A DNA stretch of 64,000 nucleotides from Mycobacterium sp. E2479 (GTDB lineage Bacteria; Actinomycetota; Actinomycetes; Mycobacteriales; Mycobacteriaceae), in assembly GCF_001667925.1 (NCBI RefSeq), contig NZ_LZJR01000128.1:1-64000 (forward strand). Direction: 5' to 3'. Positions 24,763-33,548 of this stretch are shown here, one piece after another. The translations under genes were made by a program, and so were the position numbers. How positions within the stretch are numbered: the first letter of the stretch is position 1; every line of letters begins with the position of its first letter. The notes below the pieces were generated by a model. It saw only the letters and a list, made by a program, of their open reading frames with translations. It was not told where the DNA came from and did not search any database.

Positions 24763-26370
24763 GTGTTTGGCCTCGAACTGATCGTTGCCCTGGTCTCCAC
24801 CGTCATCGTCGGGACGGTCATCGGCCGGCGCTATCGCGTCGGGCCCCCGGTGTTGCTGATCTTGCTAGGCGTCCTGCTGGGGCTGATCCCCCACTTTGCG
24901 CACATCAAGGTGAACGGCGAGATATTGCTGCTGCTGTTTCTGCCGGCGATTCTTTACTGGGAGGGCCTAAACACCAGCTTCCGCGAGATCCGGGCCAACG
25001 CACGCATCATCGTGTTCCTCAGCATCGTCCTGGTGATCGCCACCGCGGTCGCGGTGTCCTGGACGGCGCGAGCGCTGGGCATGAATCCGCACGCCGCCGG
25101 CGTTTTGGGCGCGGTGCTGTCGCCCACCGACGCGGCCGCGGTGGCTGGTCTCGCGAAGAAGCTGCCACGCCGGTCGCTGACCGTGCTCAAGGCCGAGAGT
25201 CTCATCAACGACGGCACCGCCCTGGTGCTGTTCGCCGTCAGCGTCAACGTCGCGATCGGTGGGTCGTCGATCACCCCGCCCGAGGTGACCGCCCGGTTCA
25301 TCGGCTCCTATCTGGGCGGGATCGCCGCCGGGCTGCTGGTCGGTGGCGCGGTGACGTTGCTGCGCAAGCGAATCGATGCGCCCCAGGAGGAAGGGGCGTT
25401 GAGCCTGCTGACGCCGTTCGCCGCCTTCCTGCTGGCGCAATCGATGGACTGCAGCGGCGTGGTCGCGGTGATGGTGTCGGCGCTCGTCCTCGCCTACGCC
25501 AGCCCATTGGTGATCCGGGCCCGTTCCCGGCTGCAGTCCTTTGCCTTCTGGGACATCGCGACCTTCCTGCTCAACGGCTCGTTGTGGGTGTTCGTCGGTG
25601 TCCAGATCCCGGGAGCGCTGCGCGGCATCGTGGGCGTCGACGGCGGAGTCCGGCACGCCCTGTTCGTGGCGCTGGTGATCACGGGCGTGGTGATCGTGTC
25701 TCGCATATTCTGGGGCGAAATCACCACGCTGCTGATCCGGCTCATCGACCGCCGCCAGGCGCAGCGCGAACGCCGGGTCAATTGGCGTCAGCGTTTCGTC
25801 ACCGCCTGGGCGGGATTCCGTGGCGCCGTGTCGCTGGCGGCGGCGCTGGCCGTGCCGATGACAACCCTGAGCGGCGCACCCTTCCCGGACCGCAGCATGC
25901 TGATCTTCATCGTGACCGTCGTCATCCTGGTGACCGTCCTGGTCCAGGGCAGCACGCTGCCCGCGGTGGTTCGGTGGGCGAAGATGCCCCAAGATGTCAC
26001 CCACGCCGAGGAATTGCATCTGGCTCGTTGTCGGGGAGCCCGGGCCGCCCTCGCCGCGCTGCCCACGGTGGCCGACGAGGTCGGCATCGGCGATGACTTG
26101 AGGCGGCGGCTGCAAAAGGAGTACGAGGAAAAGGCGGCGCTGGTGTTGGCCACCGAGGACGGTTCGCCAAACACCCGCATCGTCAAGGGCCGGGAGAAGC
26201 TCCGGCGGGTGCGCCTGGGCGTGCTCGAACACAAGCGCCGGGAAATCACCGCGCTGCGCAACCAGAACCTCATCGACGACATCGTGCTGCGCGAGTTGCA
26301 GAACGAGATGGATCTGGAGGAAGTGCAGCTGCTCGCCGCCGCTGCCGACGACGACGACGAGGACGAGTAG
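24763..26370 (+). CDS. yjcE: CPA1-family Na+/H+ antiporter (YjcE/Rv2287-like)
   Basis: A 535-residue membrane transporter with about 12 hydrophobic segments over residues 1-410. It carries the CPA1 ion-binding signature (SPTDAAAVAG and ESLINDGTALVLF) and a conserved Arg/Glu-rich pair near WAGFRGAVSLAAALAVPM. A cytoplasmic tail of about 120 residues ends in an acidic run (DDDDEDE). It exchanges Na+ or K+ for H+ across the plasma membrane for pH and salt control. GTG 24763 is preceded by AGGA. The position next to lipM agrees with M. tuberculosis Rv2287. Confidence 0.9.
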   Translation: MFGLELIVALVSTVIVGTVIGRRYRVGPPVLLILLGVLLGLIPHFAHIKVNGEILLLLFLPAILYWEGLNTSFREIRANARIIVFLSIVLVIATAVAVSWTARALGMNPHAAGVLGAVLSPTDAAAVAGLAKKLPRRSLTVLKAESLINDGTALVLFAVSVNVAIGGSSITPPEVTARFIGSYLGGIAAGLLVGGAVTLLRKRIDAPQEEGALSLLTPFAAFLLAQSMDCSGVVAVMVSALVLAYASPLVIRARSRLQSFAFWDIATFLLNGSLWVFVGVQIPGALRGIVGVDGGVRHALFVALVITGVVIVSRIFWGEITTLLIRLIDRRQAQRERRVNWRQRFVTAWAGFRGAVSLAAALAVPMTTLSGAPFPDRSMLIFIVTVVILVTVLVQGSTLPAVVRWAKMPQDVTHAEELHLARCRGARAALAALPTVADEVGIGDDLRRRLQKEYEEKAALVLATEDGSPNTRIVKGREKLRRVRLGVLEHKRREITALRNQNLIDDIVLRELQNEMDLEEVQLLAAAADDDDEDE

Positions 26371-26403
26371 GGCCCGTCGGTGGCCGATCGTACAGTCGGC
26401 CCC

Positions 26404-27594
26404 ATGCTGCACACCGTCGCGATTCGCGGGTATCGCTCGCTGCGCGAGGTCATACTGCCCCTGGGTCGTCTATCGGTGATCACCGGCGCCAACGGCGCCG
26501 GCAAATCCTCGCTGTATCGCGCCCTGCGCCTGCTGGCGGACTGCGGCCGCGGCGAGGTCATCGGGTCGCTCGCCCGGGAGGGCGGGCTGCAATCGGTGCT
26601 GTGGGCCGGTCCCGAGCAGCCGGCCGGCGCTCGACGCTCCGGGAAGACCGAGGGCACCGTGCGTACCCGGCCCGTGTCACTCGAATTGGGCTTCGCCGCC
26701 GATGATTTCGGCTACCTGGTGGATTTGGGTATCCCGCAGTCGGCCGGCAAATCGGTGTTCGCCCGCGATCCGGAGATCAAGCGGGAAGTGTTGTTCGCCG
26801 GCCCCGTGCTGCGGCCCAGTACGACGCTGGTGCGCCGGTCCCGAGTGTTCGCCGAGGCCAGCGCGGAGTCCGGCAGCGGTTTCGACGAGCTGTCCCGATC
26901 CCTGCCGTCGTATCACAGCGTGCTCGCCGAATACGCCCACCCGCATGCGCTCCCCGAGCTCGCGGCGGTGCGAGAACGGTTGCGCGGCTGGCGGTTCTAC
27001 GACGGCTTCCGAGTCGACGCGGGAGCGCCCGCGCGGCGCCCGCAGGTGGGCACCCGCACCCCCGTGCTCTCCGACGACGGCAGCGATCTGGCCGCCGCGA
27101 TCCAGACGATCCTCGAGTCGGGGTTCGAGGACCTCAACCGCGCCGTCGCCGCGGCATTCGACGGCGCCACCCTCTCGGTCGCCATCCACGACGGGCTGTT
27201 CGATCTCCAACTGCGCCAGCGCGGCATGCTGCGCGCGTTACGAGCGGCCGAATTATCCGATGGCACACTGCGTTTCCTGCTTTGGGCCGCCGCCCTGCTG
27301 AGCCCGCAACCGCCCTCGCTGATGGTGCTCAACGAGCCGGAAACCTCGCTGCACCCTGACCTGGTTGCCCCGCTGGCCTCGCTGATCCGCACCACCGCCG
27401 CGAAGACGCAAGTCGTGGTGGTCACTCATTCCCGCTCGCTGCTCGATTTTCTCGACACGACGCCGGTCGCAGACATCGAGGCCATCGCCGAGGGCCAAGC
27501 CGTCGAGATCGAGCTTTACAAGGACTGGGGCGAAACGCTTATCAGCGGTCAGAGCTTGTTGACGACGCCCCGGTGGGATTGGGGCACTCGCTAG
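26404..27594 (+). CDS. AAA-family ATPase, RecF/OLD-like (AAA_21)
   Basis: A 396-residue ABC-type ATPase. Walker A is GANGAGKSSLYRAL (about residues 28-41), the signature-type region is LSDGTLRFLLW, and Walker B with the D-loop is LMVLNEPETSLHPDL. A conserved His follows in VVVTHSRSLLDFL. The insert between has no long coiled coil and there is no TOPRIM nuclease domain, so it is not a full OLD protein. ATG 26404 places the usual LHTVAIRGYRSL start; a GTG at 26380 is possible. It follows yjcE by 33 bases and may be co-transcribed. The role is unknown; related single ATPases act in DNA repair or defence. Confidence 0.8.
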   Translation: MLHTVAIRGYRSLREVILPLGRLSVITGANGAGKSSLYRALRLLADCGRGEVIGSLAREGGLQSVLWAGPEQPAGARRSGKTEGTVRTRPVSLELGFAADDFGYLVDLGIPQSAGKSVFARDPEIKREVLFAGPVLRPSTTLVRRSRVFAEASAESGSGFDELSRSLPSYHSVLAEYAHPHALPELAAVRERLRGWRFYDGFRVDAGAPARRPQVGTRTPVLSDDGSDLAAAIQTILESGFEDLNRAVAAAFDGATLSVAIHDGLFDLQLRQRGMLRALRAAELSDGTLRFLLWAAALLSPQPPSLMVLNEPETSLHPDLVAPLASLIRTTAAKTQVVVVTHSRSLLDFLDTTPVADIEAIAEGQAVEIELYKDWGETLISGQSLLTTPRWDWGTR

Positions 27595-27660
27595 CCGCGG
27601 GGTGCGTTCGCCGCGTCGGGCGCCTTCGCCGTCGCCCCTTCCCCGTCGCCGTCGGCGGGG

Positions 27661-27720
27661 CCGAGTGTGAAACCTGGGCGTCGAGTGTGAAACCTGGGCG
27701 CCGAGTGTGAAACCTGGGCG
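27661..27720. repeat. Three tandem 20-bp repeats in a 355-base intergenic region
   Basis: The unit [C/T]CGAGTGTGAAACCTGGGCG occurs three times back to back at 27661, 27681 and 27701. Only the first base varies. Inverted partial copies follow (TTCACACTCAAAGCC at about 27750 and CACACTCA at about 27772), so strands could fold on each other. It sits after the ATPase gene and before mgtA. The rest of 27595-27949 shows no gene. Related GAGTGTGA-type repeats are known to me only as scattered mycobacterial intergenic motifs. Confidence 0.85.
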
Positions 27721-27949
27721 GGGCCGCCCGGCGTGTCGCCGCCGTGGCTTCACACTCAAAGCCTTGGACGCACACTCAGCCGACGAATTCGGCGCGGCAC
27801 AGGAAGCGGGCCTGCGTGCCCCGCTACAGCGCTGGTTCGGGCCGCCAACGGGCAGTCAACGTCGCCCGGCTAGCGAAGTTCATACAGAGTTCAGGCACGC
27901 GTCGGTTCAGCATTGATGAGTGCACACGAGAACCGCGTGTCCTCACGTT

Positions 27950-29095
27950 GTGCGTGTCGTACAGGTCGCCAATTTCTATGGCCCCCGCTCCGGCGGCCTT
28001 CGCACGGCAATCGACCGGCTGGGCGCGGAATACTGCGCCAGCGGGCACGAAGTCTTCTTGATCGTCCCCGGCCAACGCACCGAACGAGCCGAGCTGTATA
28101 CCGGCGTCGTGCGAATCACCTTGCCGGCCCGCCTGATTCCCTACACCGGTGGCTACCGAGCGGTGATGCCGGGCCCGGTCAAGGCGCTACTGGCCGCGCT
28201 GCGTCCCGACGCGCTGGAGGTGTCGGACCGGCTCACCCTGCGATCGCTGGGGCTTTGGGGCCGCGACTACGGCGCCACGACGGTGATGATCTCCCACGAG
28301 CGCTTGGATCGCCTTGTCGGACAGCTACTCCCGCGTCGGGTCGCACAAAAGTTCGCCGACGTGGCCAACGCGCGCACCGCCGCGAACTACGACACCGTCG
28401 TGTGCACCACCGGTTTCGCGCGCGAGGAATTCGACCGGATCGGTGCCGAGAACACCGTCACGGTTCCGCTTGGTGTGGACCTGCAGACGTTTCATCCTCG
28501 CCGCCACTCCTACCTAGTGCGCGAAAAGTGGGCCGCGCCACCGCAGATGCTGCTGGTCTACTGCGGGCGGCTGTCGGTGGAAAAGCGTGTCGACCGCAGC
28601 ATCGACGCGCTGGGCGCGCTGCGCCACGCCGGTGTCGACGCGAAGTTGGTGGTCGTGGGCGCGGGCCCATTGCGGCCCAGGCTAGAGCGACAGGCCGCGC
28701 GACTACCGATCGACTTCACCGGTTTCATCTCCGACCGCAACACCGTGGCACAGCTGCTCGCGTCGGCCGATGTGACGCTCGCGCCAGGGCCGCATGAGAC
28801 ATTCGGGCTGGCCGCGCTGGAATCGCTGGCGTGCGGAACCCCGGCCGTGGTCTCCCGCACGTCGGCGCTCAACGAGATCATCACCGCGGACAGTGGCGCG
28901 TCGGCCGACAACGACCCGGCCGCCATCGCAAAAGCGATCAGTGCCATCGTCAGTCGGCCTGAGTGCCGGCGACGCGTTTCCGCCCGGCGCCGCGCCGAGG
29001 ACTTCACCTGGCACCGCGCCGCGACCGGCATGCTGGCGTCGTTGGGCGCACCGACATTCAACGACCCGCGCGGCGAGGCCGAACAGACCGATTAA
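27950..29095 (+). CDS. mgtA: GDP-mannose-dependent alpha-mannosyltransferase MgtA (GT4)
   Basis: A 381-residue GT-B glycosyltransferase that adds mannose in glycolipid/lipomannan assembly at the cytoplasmic face. The N-terminal GT4 domain begins VRVVQVANFYGPRSGGLRTA. The C-terminal donor domain has YCGRLSVEKRVDRSIDAL and the EX7E-type stretch PGPHETFGLAALESLACG. It closely matches my memory of M. tuberculosis Rv0557. GTG 27950 is chosen by homology; an ATG at 27920 would add ten residues not seen in relatives. In M. tuberculosis mgtA lies near the men genes, so its place here beside lipM and sseB is a rearrangement or a second copy. Confidence 0.85.
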   Translation: MRVVQVANFYGPRSGGLRTAIDRLGAEYCASGHEVFLIVPGQRTERAELYTGVVRITLPARLIPYTGGYRAVMPGPVKALLAALRPDALEVSDRLTLRSLGLWGRDYGATTVMISHERLDRLVGQLLPRRVAQKFADVANARTAANYDTVVCTTGFAREEFDRIGAENTVTVPLGVDLQTFHPRRHSYLVREKWAAPPQMLLVYCGRLSVEKRVDRSIDALGALRHAGVDAKLVVVGAGPLRPRLERQAARLPIDFTGFISDRNTVAQLLASADVTLAPGPHETFGLAALESLACGTPAVVSRTSALNEIITADSGASADNDPAAIAKAISAIVSRPECRRRVSARRRAEDFTWHRAATGMLASLGAPTFNDPRGEAEQTD

Positions 29096-29098
29096 CGG

Positions 29099-29560
29099 TC
29101 AGAAGTCCGAGGCCGCCCACGTCCCCGGCGGGTAGGGCGGAACTCGTCCGGCGAAGGCGCCGTCGGTGAGCTTGCACAGGGTGTCGGAGATCGTCCCGGC
29201 GTTCGCGATGACCTTCGGCCGGGCGCCCGGTTCGACGTGGGCGATCACCGCGTGCCAAGAGGATCCGATGCCCCCTTGTTCGTACCAGATGAACCAGTCG
29301 CTGCCGCGATTGCCGGCGCGAATCAGGCGGCGAAACGGCGCGTTTGGATCGCTGATCGAATCGGTCGAATTGAACGGAGCCCCTATGTCGGCCATGGGCG
29401 GCAGGAGTTTGGTGAGCTCCGGCGGCACTTGCGCGAGGTGCCGCACCTCCTGCACGGGGGTCGTCAAGGCGCACTGGGTGTTTGGCATCGCGAACGCTGG
29501 GGTCGCCAATGCGACAGCGGATGCGGCGCCCATGAGGATCAAGATGCAAGCCCGGGTCAC
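29099..29560 (-). CDS. Secreted small protein of unknown function
   Basis: A 153-residue exported protein with a clear Sec signal (CILILMGAASAVALATPAFA, cleavage after AFA). The mature part has two Cys (NTQCALTT and DTLCKLTD) likely to form a disulfide and a central WFIWYEQGGIGSSWHAV block. No enzyme motif is seen. The GTG start overlaps the stop of the upstream dehydrogenase-like gene (GTGA), so translation is coupled. It is convergent with mgtA, three bases apart. Confidence 0.75.
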   Translation of the reverse strand: MTRACILILMGAASAVALATPAFAMPNTQCALTTPVQEVRHLAQVPPELTKLLPPMADIGAPFNSTDSISDPNAPFRRLIRAGNRGSDWFIWYEQGGIGSSWHAVIAHVEPGARPKVIANAGTISDTLCKLTDGAFAGRVPPYPPGTWAASDF

Positions 29561-30639
29561 GACGTGCCGTCCACGCGAGAGGACACGTCCGCCCCGACGA
29601 CGATGTCGAGCGCGCTGAGAATCCCGGGTTTCGCCGCGCAGACCGCAGGGATCGCGTTCAGCACGCGGGCAGCGGTGGCCGTCGAGCCGGGCAGATCTCC
29701 GCCGTTGAGGGCGAAATCGACCTGCACGGGGGGCTCACCGTCGATCGTGATCCGAGTCAGCCGGCGAACGGCGCTACCCGCCGCGATCGCGGGCTGCCAG
29801 TCTTCTACCGGCTCGTCGGGCATCGACCAGATCGACGAGAATTGCACGCGCGGTTGCCCGTTCACGATTGCATCGAACCGCATCCGCACGCTGGCGATCG
29901 TGCCGGCCGGAATCTCCCCCGCCGCAAAGCTATAGGAACGCTCGGAAACGGCGACATCGCGATACTCAAGGACGTCGTCCACAGTCCACCCGAGCCCCTG
30001 CGCTACGAGCCGCAATGGCGGCCCGATATGGCCGATCATCGCCCCCGCGCGGTAAATCTCAGCGTCCTGTTCTGGTGTACGGCCAAACCCCAGCCCCGCG
30101 AAGAACCCCGGTACACGGTACGCGCCGCAGGGAATGCGTTCTTGGATAATCACTTTCGTCGGTCGATCGGTCATGCTCGCCGCGTGTACGGCGAGGACGT
30201 CGCTGGTAAAGCCCGGCGCAATGCCGGTAGCGAACAATGAGCTATTGCCTCGGCGGCACGCATCTTCGAGCCGCTCACGCGCTGAGTCCTCTAGTGACGG
30301 CGGATGAAACAGCGCGAAGAACGAGGGCGTCACGACATTCTTCCGGCTTGCCAGGAACGCGCACAGGTGGTCTACGACTTCGTTGCTGTCACGACCGGAG
30401 ACCGTGGCGAAATAGGTCACGCAGTCGGCGTCGACCGCGAGAAAGTCCTCTACACTGCCGACCGCCTCGACGCCGACGGCGCTCTGCCCGACCAGGTCGC
30501 CCGAATCCCGGCCGACCTTGTCCCGGCTGTGCACTAGGTGCGCGACGAGGTCGAAATGGGGCGACCGCAGGATCTTTCGCAGCGCGATCGACCCGGTATA
30601 ACCGGTGCCCACATGCGCCACGCGATATTTTTCGCCCAC
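29557..30639 (-). CDS. NAD(P)H-dependent amine dehydrogenase-like protein (DapB N-terminal type)
   Basis: A 360-residue Rossmann-fold protein. The N-terminus (RVAHVGTGYTGSIALRKIL) binds NAD(P)H, as in dihydrodipicolinate reductase and 2,4-diaminopentanoate dehydrogenase. Further family marks are LFATGIAPGFTSDVLAV and the end segment ATAARVLNAIPAVCAAKPG. The substrate is not known; several M. tuberculosis paralogues are annotated only as conserved proteins. A paralogue is encoded at 59423-60520. It is coupled to the secreted protein gene downstream and divergent from sseB with a 111-base gap. Confidence 0.78.
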   Translation of the reverse strand: MGEKYRVAHVGTGYTGSIALRKILRSPHFDLVAHLVHSRDKVGRDSGDLVGQSAVGVEAVGSVEDFLAVDADCVTYFATVSGRDSNEVVDHLCAFLASRKNVVTPSFFALFHPPSLEDSARERLEDACRRGNSSLFATGIAPGFTSDVLAVHAASMTDRPTKVIIQERIPCGAYRVPGFFAGLGFGRTPEQDAEIYRAGAMIGHIGPPLRLVAQGLGWTVDDVLEYRDVAVSERSYSFAAGEIPAGTIASVRMRFDAIVNGQPRVQFSSIWSMPDEPVEDWQPAIAAGSAVRRLTRITIDGEPPVQVDFALNGGDLPGSTATAARVLNAIPAVCAAKPGILSALDIVVGADVSSRVDGTS

Positions 30640-30750
30640 TGCGGCTCCTGTTTGCTCTGCTGCTCACCAGCACACTACGTCACACTTTGCTGGAAGGGGA
30701 CGCTTTCAACCAGGCGGCTAGGCTCGCTGCAAACCGACGAGGAGGATCAG

Positions 30751-31605
30751 GTGGGAGCACGCAGTCAGGTATTGATCACCGCCGCCGGGCTGGCGGACAT
30801 CATCCGGGCCGGCGATCCGGTGACCATCCTGGACGTGCGGTGGAGAGTCGATGCTCCGGACGGGCGGCCGGCCTACCTCGAGGGGCACATTCCGGGCGCC
30901 GTGTACGTCTCGCTCGACGACGACCTCAGCGACCAGACGATCTCCGGCAGGGGCCGTCATCCGCTGCCGTCGGGACGCAGTGTGGAGGCCGCCGCGCGTA
31001 GCTGGGGAATCCGGCAGGACGCCCTGGTCGTGGTGTACGACGACTGGAATCGCGCGGGTTCGGCACGAGCGTGGTGGGTGTTGACCGCGGCCGGGCTGGA
31101 CAACGTGCGCATTCTGGACGGCGGCCTGGCCGCGTGGCGATCGGCCGGACACAGCCTCGAGACCGGGCCGGTCAACCCAACGCCCGGGAATGTGACTGTG
31201 CCGCACGATGATCTGTATGCCGGAGGGCGGCGCACGCTGACGGCCGAACAAGTCGCCGAAGACACTGTGACGCTGCTTGATGCGCGCGCACCGGAACGCT
31301 ACCGCGGCGACATCGAACCGCTCGACCCCGTCGCCGGCCACATTCCCGGCGCGAGAAATCTCCCCAGCGGCTCGGTGCTGACGGCCGGCGGCACCTTTTT
31401 CGACGACGACTCACTGGCACAACTGTTGTCCGATCGCGGAATCGAGCGTCACGACGCGGTGGCCGCCTACTGCGGCTCGGGCGTCACCGCCACGGTCACC
31501 ATCGCCGCGCTCGCCGCGGTGGGCCGGGAGGCCGCGCTGTATCCGGGATCGTGGTCGGAGTGGAGCTCAAATCCCGACCATCCGGTGGAACGCGGCGCCG
31601 GGTAG
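30751..31605 (+). CDS. sseB: Thiosulfate sulfurtransferase SseB (rhodanese)
   Basis: A 284-residue protein with two rhodanese domains that moves sulfane sulfur from thiosulfate to an acceptor. The first, inactive, domain holds LDVRWRVD, GHIPGAVYVSLDDDL and VVVYDDWNRAGSARAWW. The second holds LLDARAPERYRG, GHIPGARNLP and the active loop YCGSGVTAT with the catalytic Cys. GTG 30751 follows GAGGAGG at ideal spacing and gives the same length as M. tuberculosis Rv2291. It converges on the nucleosidase gene with three bases between. Confidence 0.92.
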   Translation: MGARSQVLITAAGLADIIRAGDPVTILDVRWRVDAPDGRPAYLEGHIPGAVYVSLDDDLSDQTISGRGRHPLPSGRSVEAAARSWGIRQDALVVVYDDWNRAGSARAWWVLTAAGLDNVRILDGGLAAWRSAGHSLETGPVNPTPGNVTVPHDDLYAGGRRTLTAEQVAEDTVTLLDARAPERYRGDIEPLDPVAGHIPGARNLPSGSVLTAGGTFFDDDSLAQLLSDRGIERHDAVAAYCGSGVTATVTIAALAAVGREAALYPGSWSEWSSNPDHPVERGAG

Positions 31606-31608
31606 CGG

Positions 31609-32505
31609 TCAGCAGCCGGTCCAACTCTGCAGGAAAGCCGCGGTTACCCGGGCGGCGTTCTTCGCCGCGATCCGCATGTAGCAGAAGAACTGGAACGGAA
31701 AACCCGGCAGCTGCAGCGGATCGCCGGGCCCGTCGGTAATGGCCCGGATGCCAAGGAACGGGACACCATGCGTGTCGACCACGGCCTGCGCGGCCGCGGT
31801 CTCCATGTCCGTCGCGTCGAAGGCCGGGTCTGCCGCCGATACGATATTCAGGTTGCTGATCAGGGCGCGTCTCAGCCAGGGGCCCGTCGCCCGAAAGAAG
31901 TTGCCGGAATACAGCAATGAATGACCGGGCGTGCTGCGGGGCTGGCAGCCGAAAACGCTGCCGCCGTGCGGGATGCACGGGAACGCCACCCCTTTGTTGT
32001 TGTCCCAGCTGCACCCGTCGCCGCCGGCGAAAACCTGCGGCCGGTGCCGCAGTTTGATGAGCCCGGCAGCGTTGTCCAAAGTGACGGACAGTCTGGCTGC
32101 CGTGGCCAGCATTCCGGGGTCAACCGAATGAAATGTCTTGCCGCCGTCTGATGTCCACCGCGCCGGTACCGCCACATCCGCGATGCTGGTGCGGCCGCCC
32201 CCTCCGGCGACGCCCGAAAACACCACTGCACCAATCGTAATGGCGGACCCACCAGCGAAGCGGACGAAGGCGGTCTCGGTGGTGTCGGTGGCGTTCGTCA
32301 GGCCGATGCCGGTCATCGCCACGATCACCTTCTTGCCGCTTATCGATCCAAGGTAAAAGCGCCGACGGTCGGCGACGACCACCGGATCGGGATCGAGCGT
32401 GGTGTGCGACAGCACCGCGTCGGCTTCACCCGGAAAGGCGGACAACACCAGCGTGCGCCGTTCGCCGCGATCCGCGCCACCACCCACCGACACAGTAAAC
32501 GCCAC
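31609..32505 (-). CDS. Phosphorylase/nucleosidase-family protein (Rv2293c-like)
   Basis: A 298-residue protein of the PNP/UDP phosphorylase superfamily. The pattern is IVAMTGIGLTNATDTTE, then VVFSGVAGGGG, and near the end AFDATDMETAAAQAVVDTHG with the base/ribose-binding Met-Glu. These enzymes cleave N-glycosidic bonds, as in 5'-methylthioadenosine/S-adenosylhomocysteine nucleosidase. The insert with two Cys (GCSWDN, PCIPHGG, FGCQPR) suggests an exported or disulfide-linked form, but no signal peptide is seen at GTG 32505. The start is uncertain. Order next to sseB agrees with M. tuberculosis. Confidence 0.72.
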   Translation of the reverse strand: MAFTVSVGGGADRGERRTLVLSAFPGEADAVLSHTTLDPDPVVVADRRRFYLGSISGKKVIVAMTGIGLTNATDTTETAFVRFAGGSAITIGAVVFSGVAGGGGRTSIADVAVPARWTSDGGKTFHSVDPGMLATAARLSVTLDNAAGLIKLRHRPQVFAGGDGCSWDNNKGVAFPCIPHGGSVFGCQPRSTPGHSLLYSGNFFRATGPWLRRALISNLNIVSAADPAFDATDMETAAAQAVVDTHGVPFLGIRAITDGPGDPLQLPGFPFQFFCYMRIAAKNAARVTAAFLQSWTGC

Positions 32506-32765
32506 GACGCGGATGACGCGGAAGGGCTCACGCCGCTTTGCCGATTCCGGCCCTCTACGTCTGGCCAGCGGTTAGTCTCAGCGGCGTCGCCGCGAAGCCG
32601 GGAGCACGGCACACACAGGAATCTGGGCTCGGGAGCCGAAGATGACATTTGTTTCATGCAACATGATGATGAGCCGTGACATGATGCGCGACCCTGGGCG
32701 GCCGGCGGTCGCCGAACTAATCCACGCGTGGCTCGAACTATGCCTGCCCGCAAACTGACTGCGTC

Positions 32766-33548
32766 ATGACCGGCCGGCTCGACGGCAAGGTCGCGATCAT
32801 CACCGGCGCCAGCAGCGGCCTGGGACCGGTGCTGGGGTCGCTGTTCGTCCGAGAAGGCGCCAAGGTGTTGCTGGCCGCGCGGCGTACAGAGCTGGTCCAG
32901 GCTGCTGCGCAGGCGGCCGGTCCCGGCGCCATCGCGATGCGCGCCGATGTGACCGATGAAAACGACGTCGCCGCCATGGTGGGGCACGCGGTCGACGAGT
33001 TCGGCCACGTCGACATCTTGTGCAACAACGCCGCCGCACCCGGACAGGACCACTGGATCTGGGAGCAGACGCTGGACAACTGGAACGCCACCATCGCCAT
33101 CGACGTCACGGCCGCGATGTTGTGCACCCGCGAGGTTCTCAACCGGTCGATGCTGCAGCGCCGCCGCGGCGTCATCCTGAACTTCTCCTCCACAGCCAGC
33201 TACGCGGGGATGGTCCGCAAAACGCACTACGTCACCGCCAAGGCGTCACTGCGCGCGTTCACCAAGGCCGTCGCGATCGAGGTCGGCCCGCACGGCATCC
33301 GGTGCAATTGCATCGTGCCGGGGGCCATCGACACCGAACTGTGGCGCAAATGGGTGCAACGCACCGCGGACGAGCAGGGCGTGGACGCCGAAACCATCCG
33401 TGCCAGGCAGCTCAAAGGCGTTGCGTTGCAGGATATCTCCTCGCCCGAGGACGTCGCCAACCTCGCGTTATTCCTCGCCAGCGACGAAAGCCGCACCATC
33501 ACAGGCCAATCGATTCCCGTCGACGCCGGAGGGTACATGCAGGGATGA
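32766..33548 (+). CDS. Short-chain dehydrogenase/reductase
   Basis: A classical SDR of 260 residues. It has TGASSGLG for cofactor binding, DILCNNAAAP, catalytic Ser in NFSSTASYAG and the YxxxK in HYVTAKAS. The end (ITGQSIPVDAGGYMQG) is standard. Cofactor choice cannot be read with certainty; ARRT after beta-2 leans towards NADP(H). It begins a three-gene operon with overlapping ends (SDR, LLM oxidoreductase, EthD-like), which suggests one pathway for an unknown lipid or xenobiotic. Confidence 0.9.
   Translation: MTGRLDGKVAIITGASSGLGPVLGSLFVREGAKVLLAARRTELVQAAAQAAGPGAIAMRADVTDENDVAAMVGHAVDEFGHVDILCNNAAAPGQDHWIWEQTLDNWNATIAIDVTAAMLCTREVLNRSMLQRRRGVILNFSSTASYAGMVRKTHYVTAKASLRAFTKAVAIEVGPHGIRCNCIVPGAIDTELWRKWVQRTADEQGVDAETIRARQLKGVALQDISSPEDVANLALFLASDESRTITGQSIPVDAGGYMQG

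Noticed and set aside
24967..26412. 481-codon minus-strand frame opposite the antiporter gene
   Set aside because: Translation is His/Gln/Arg-rich and has no fold-like pattern. The plus strand encodes a clear CPA1 antiporter.
27661..27720. CRISPR array
   Set aside because: The repeats are directly joined with no spacers and only three units, and no cas genes lie nearby.
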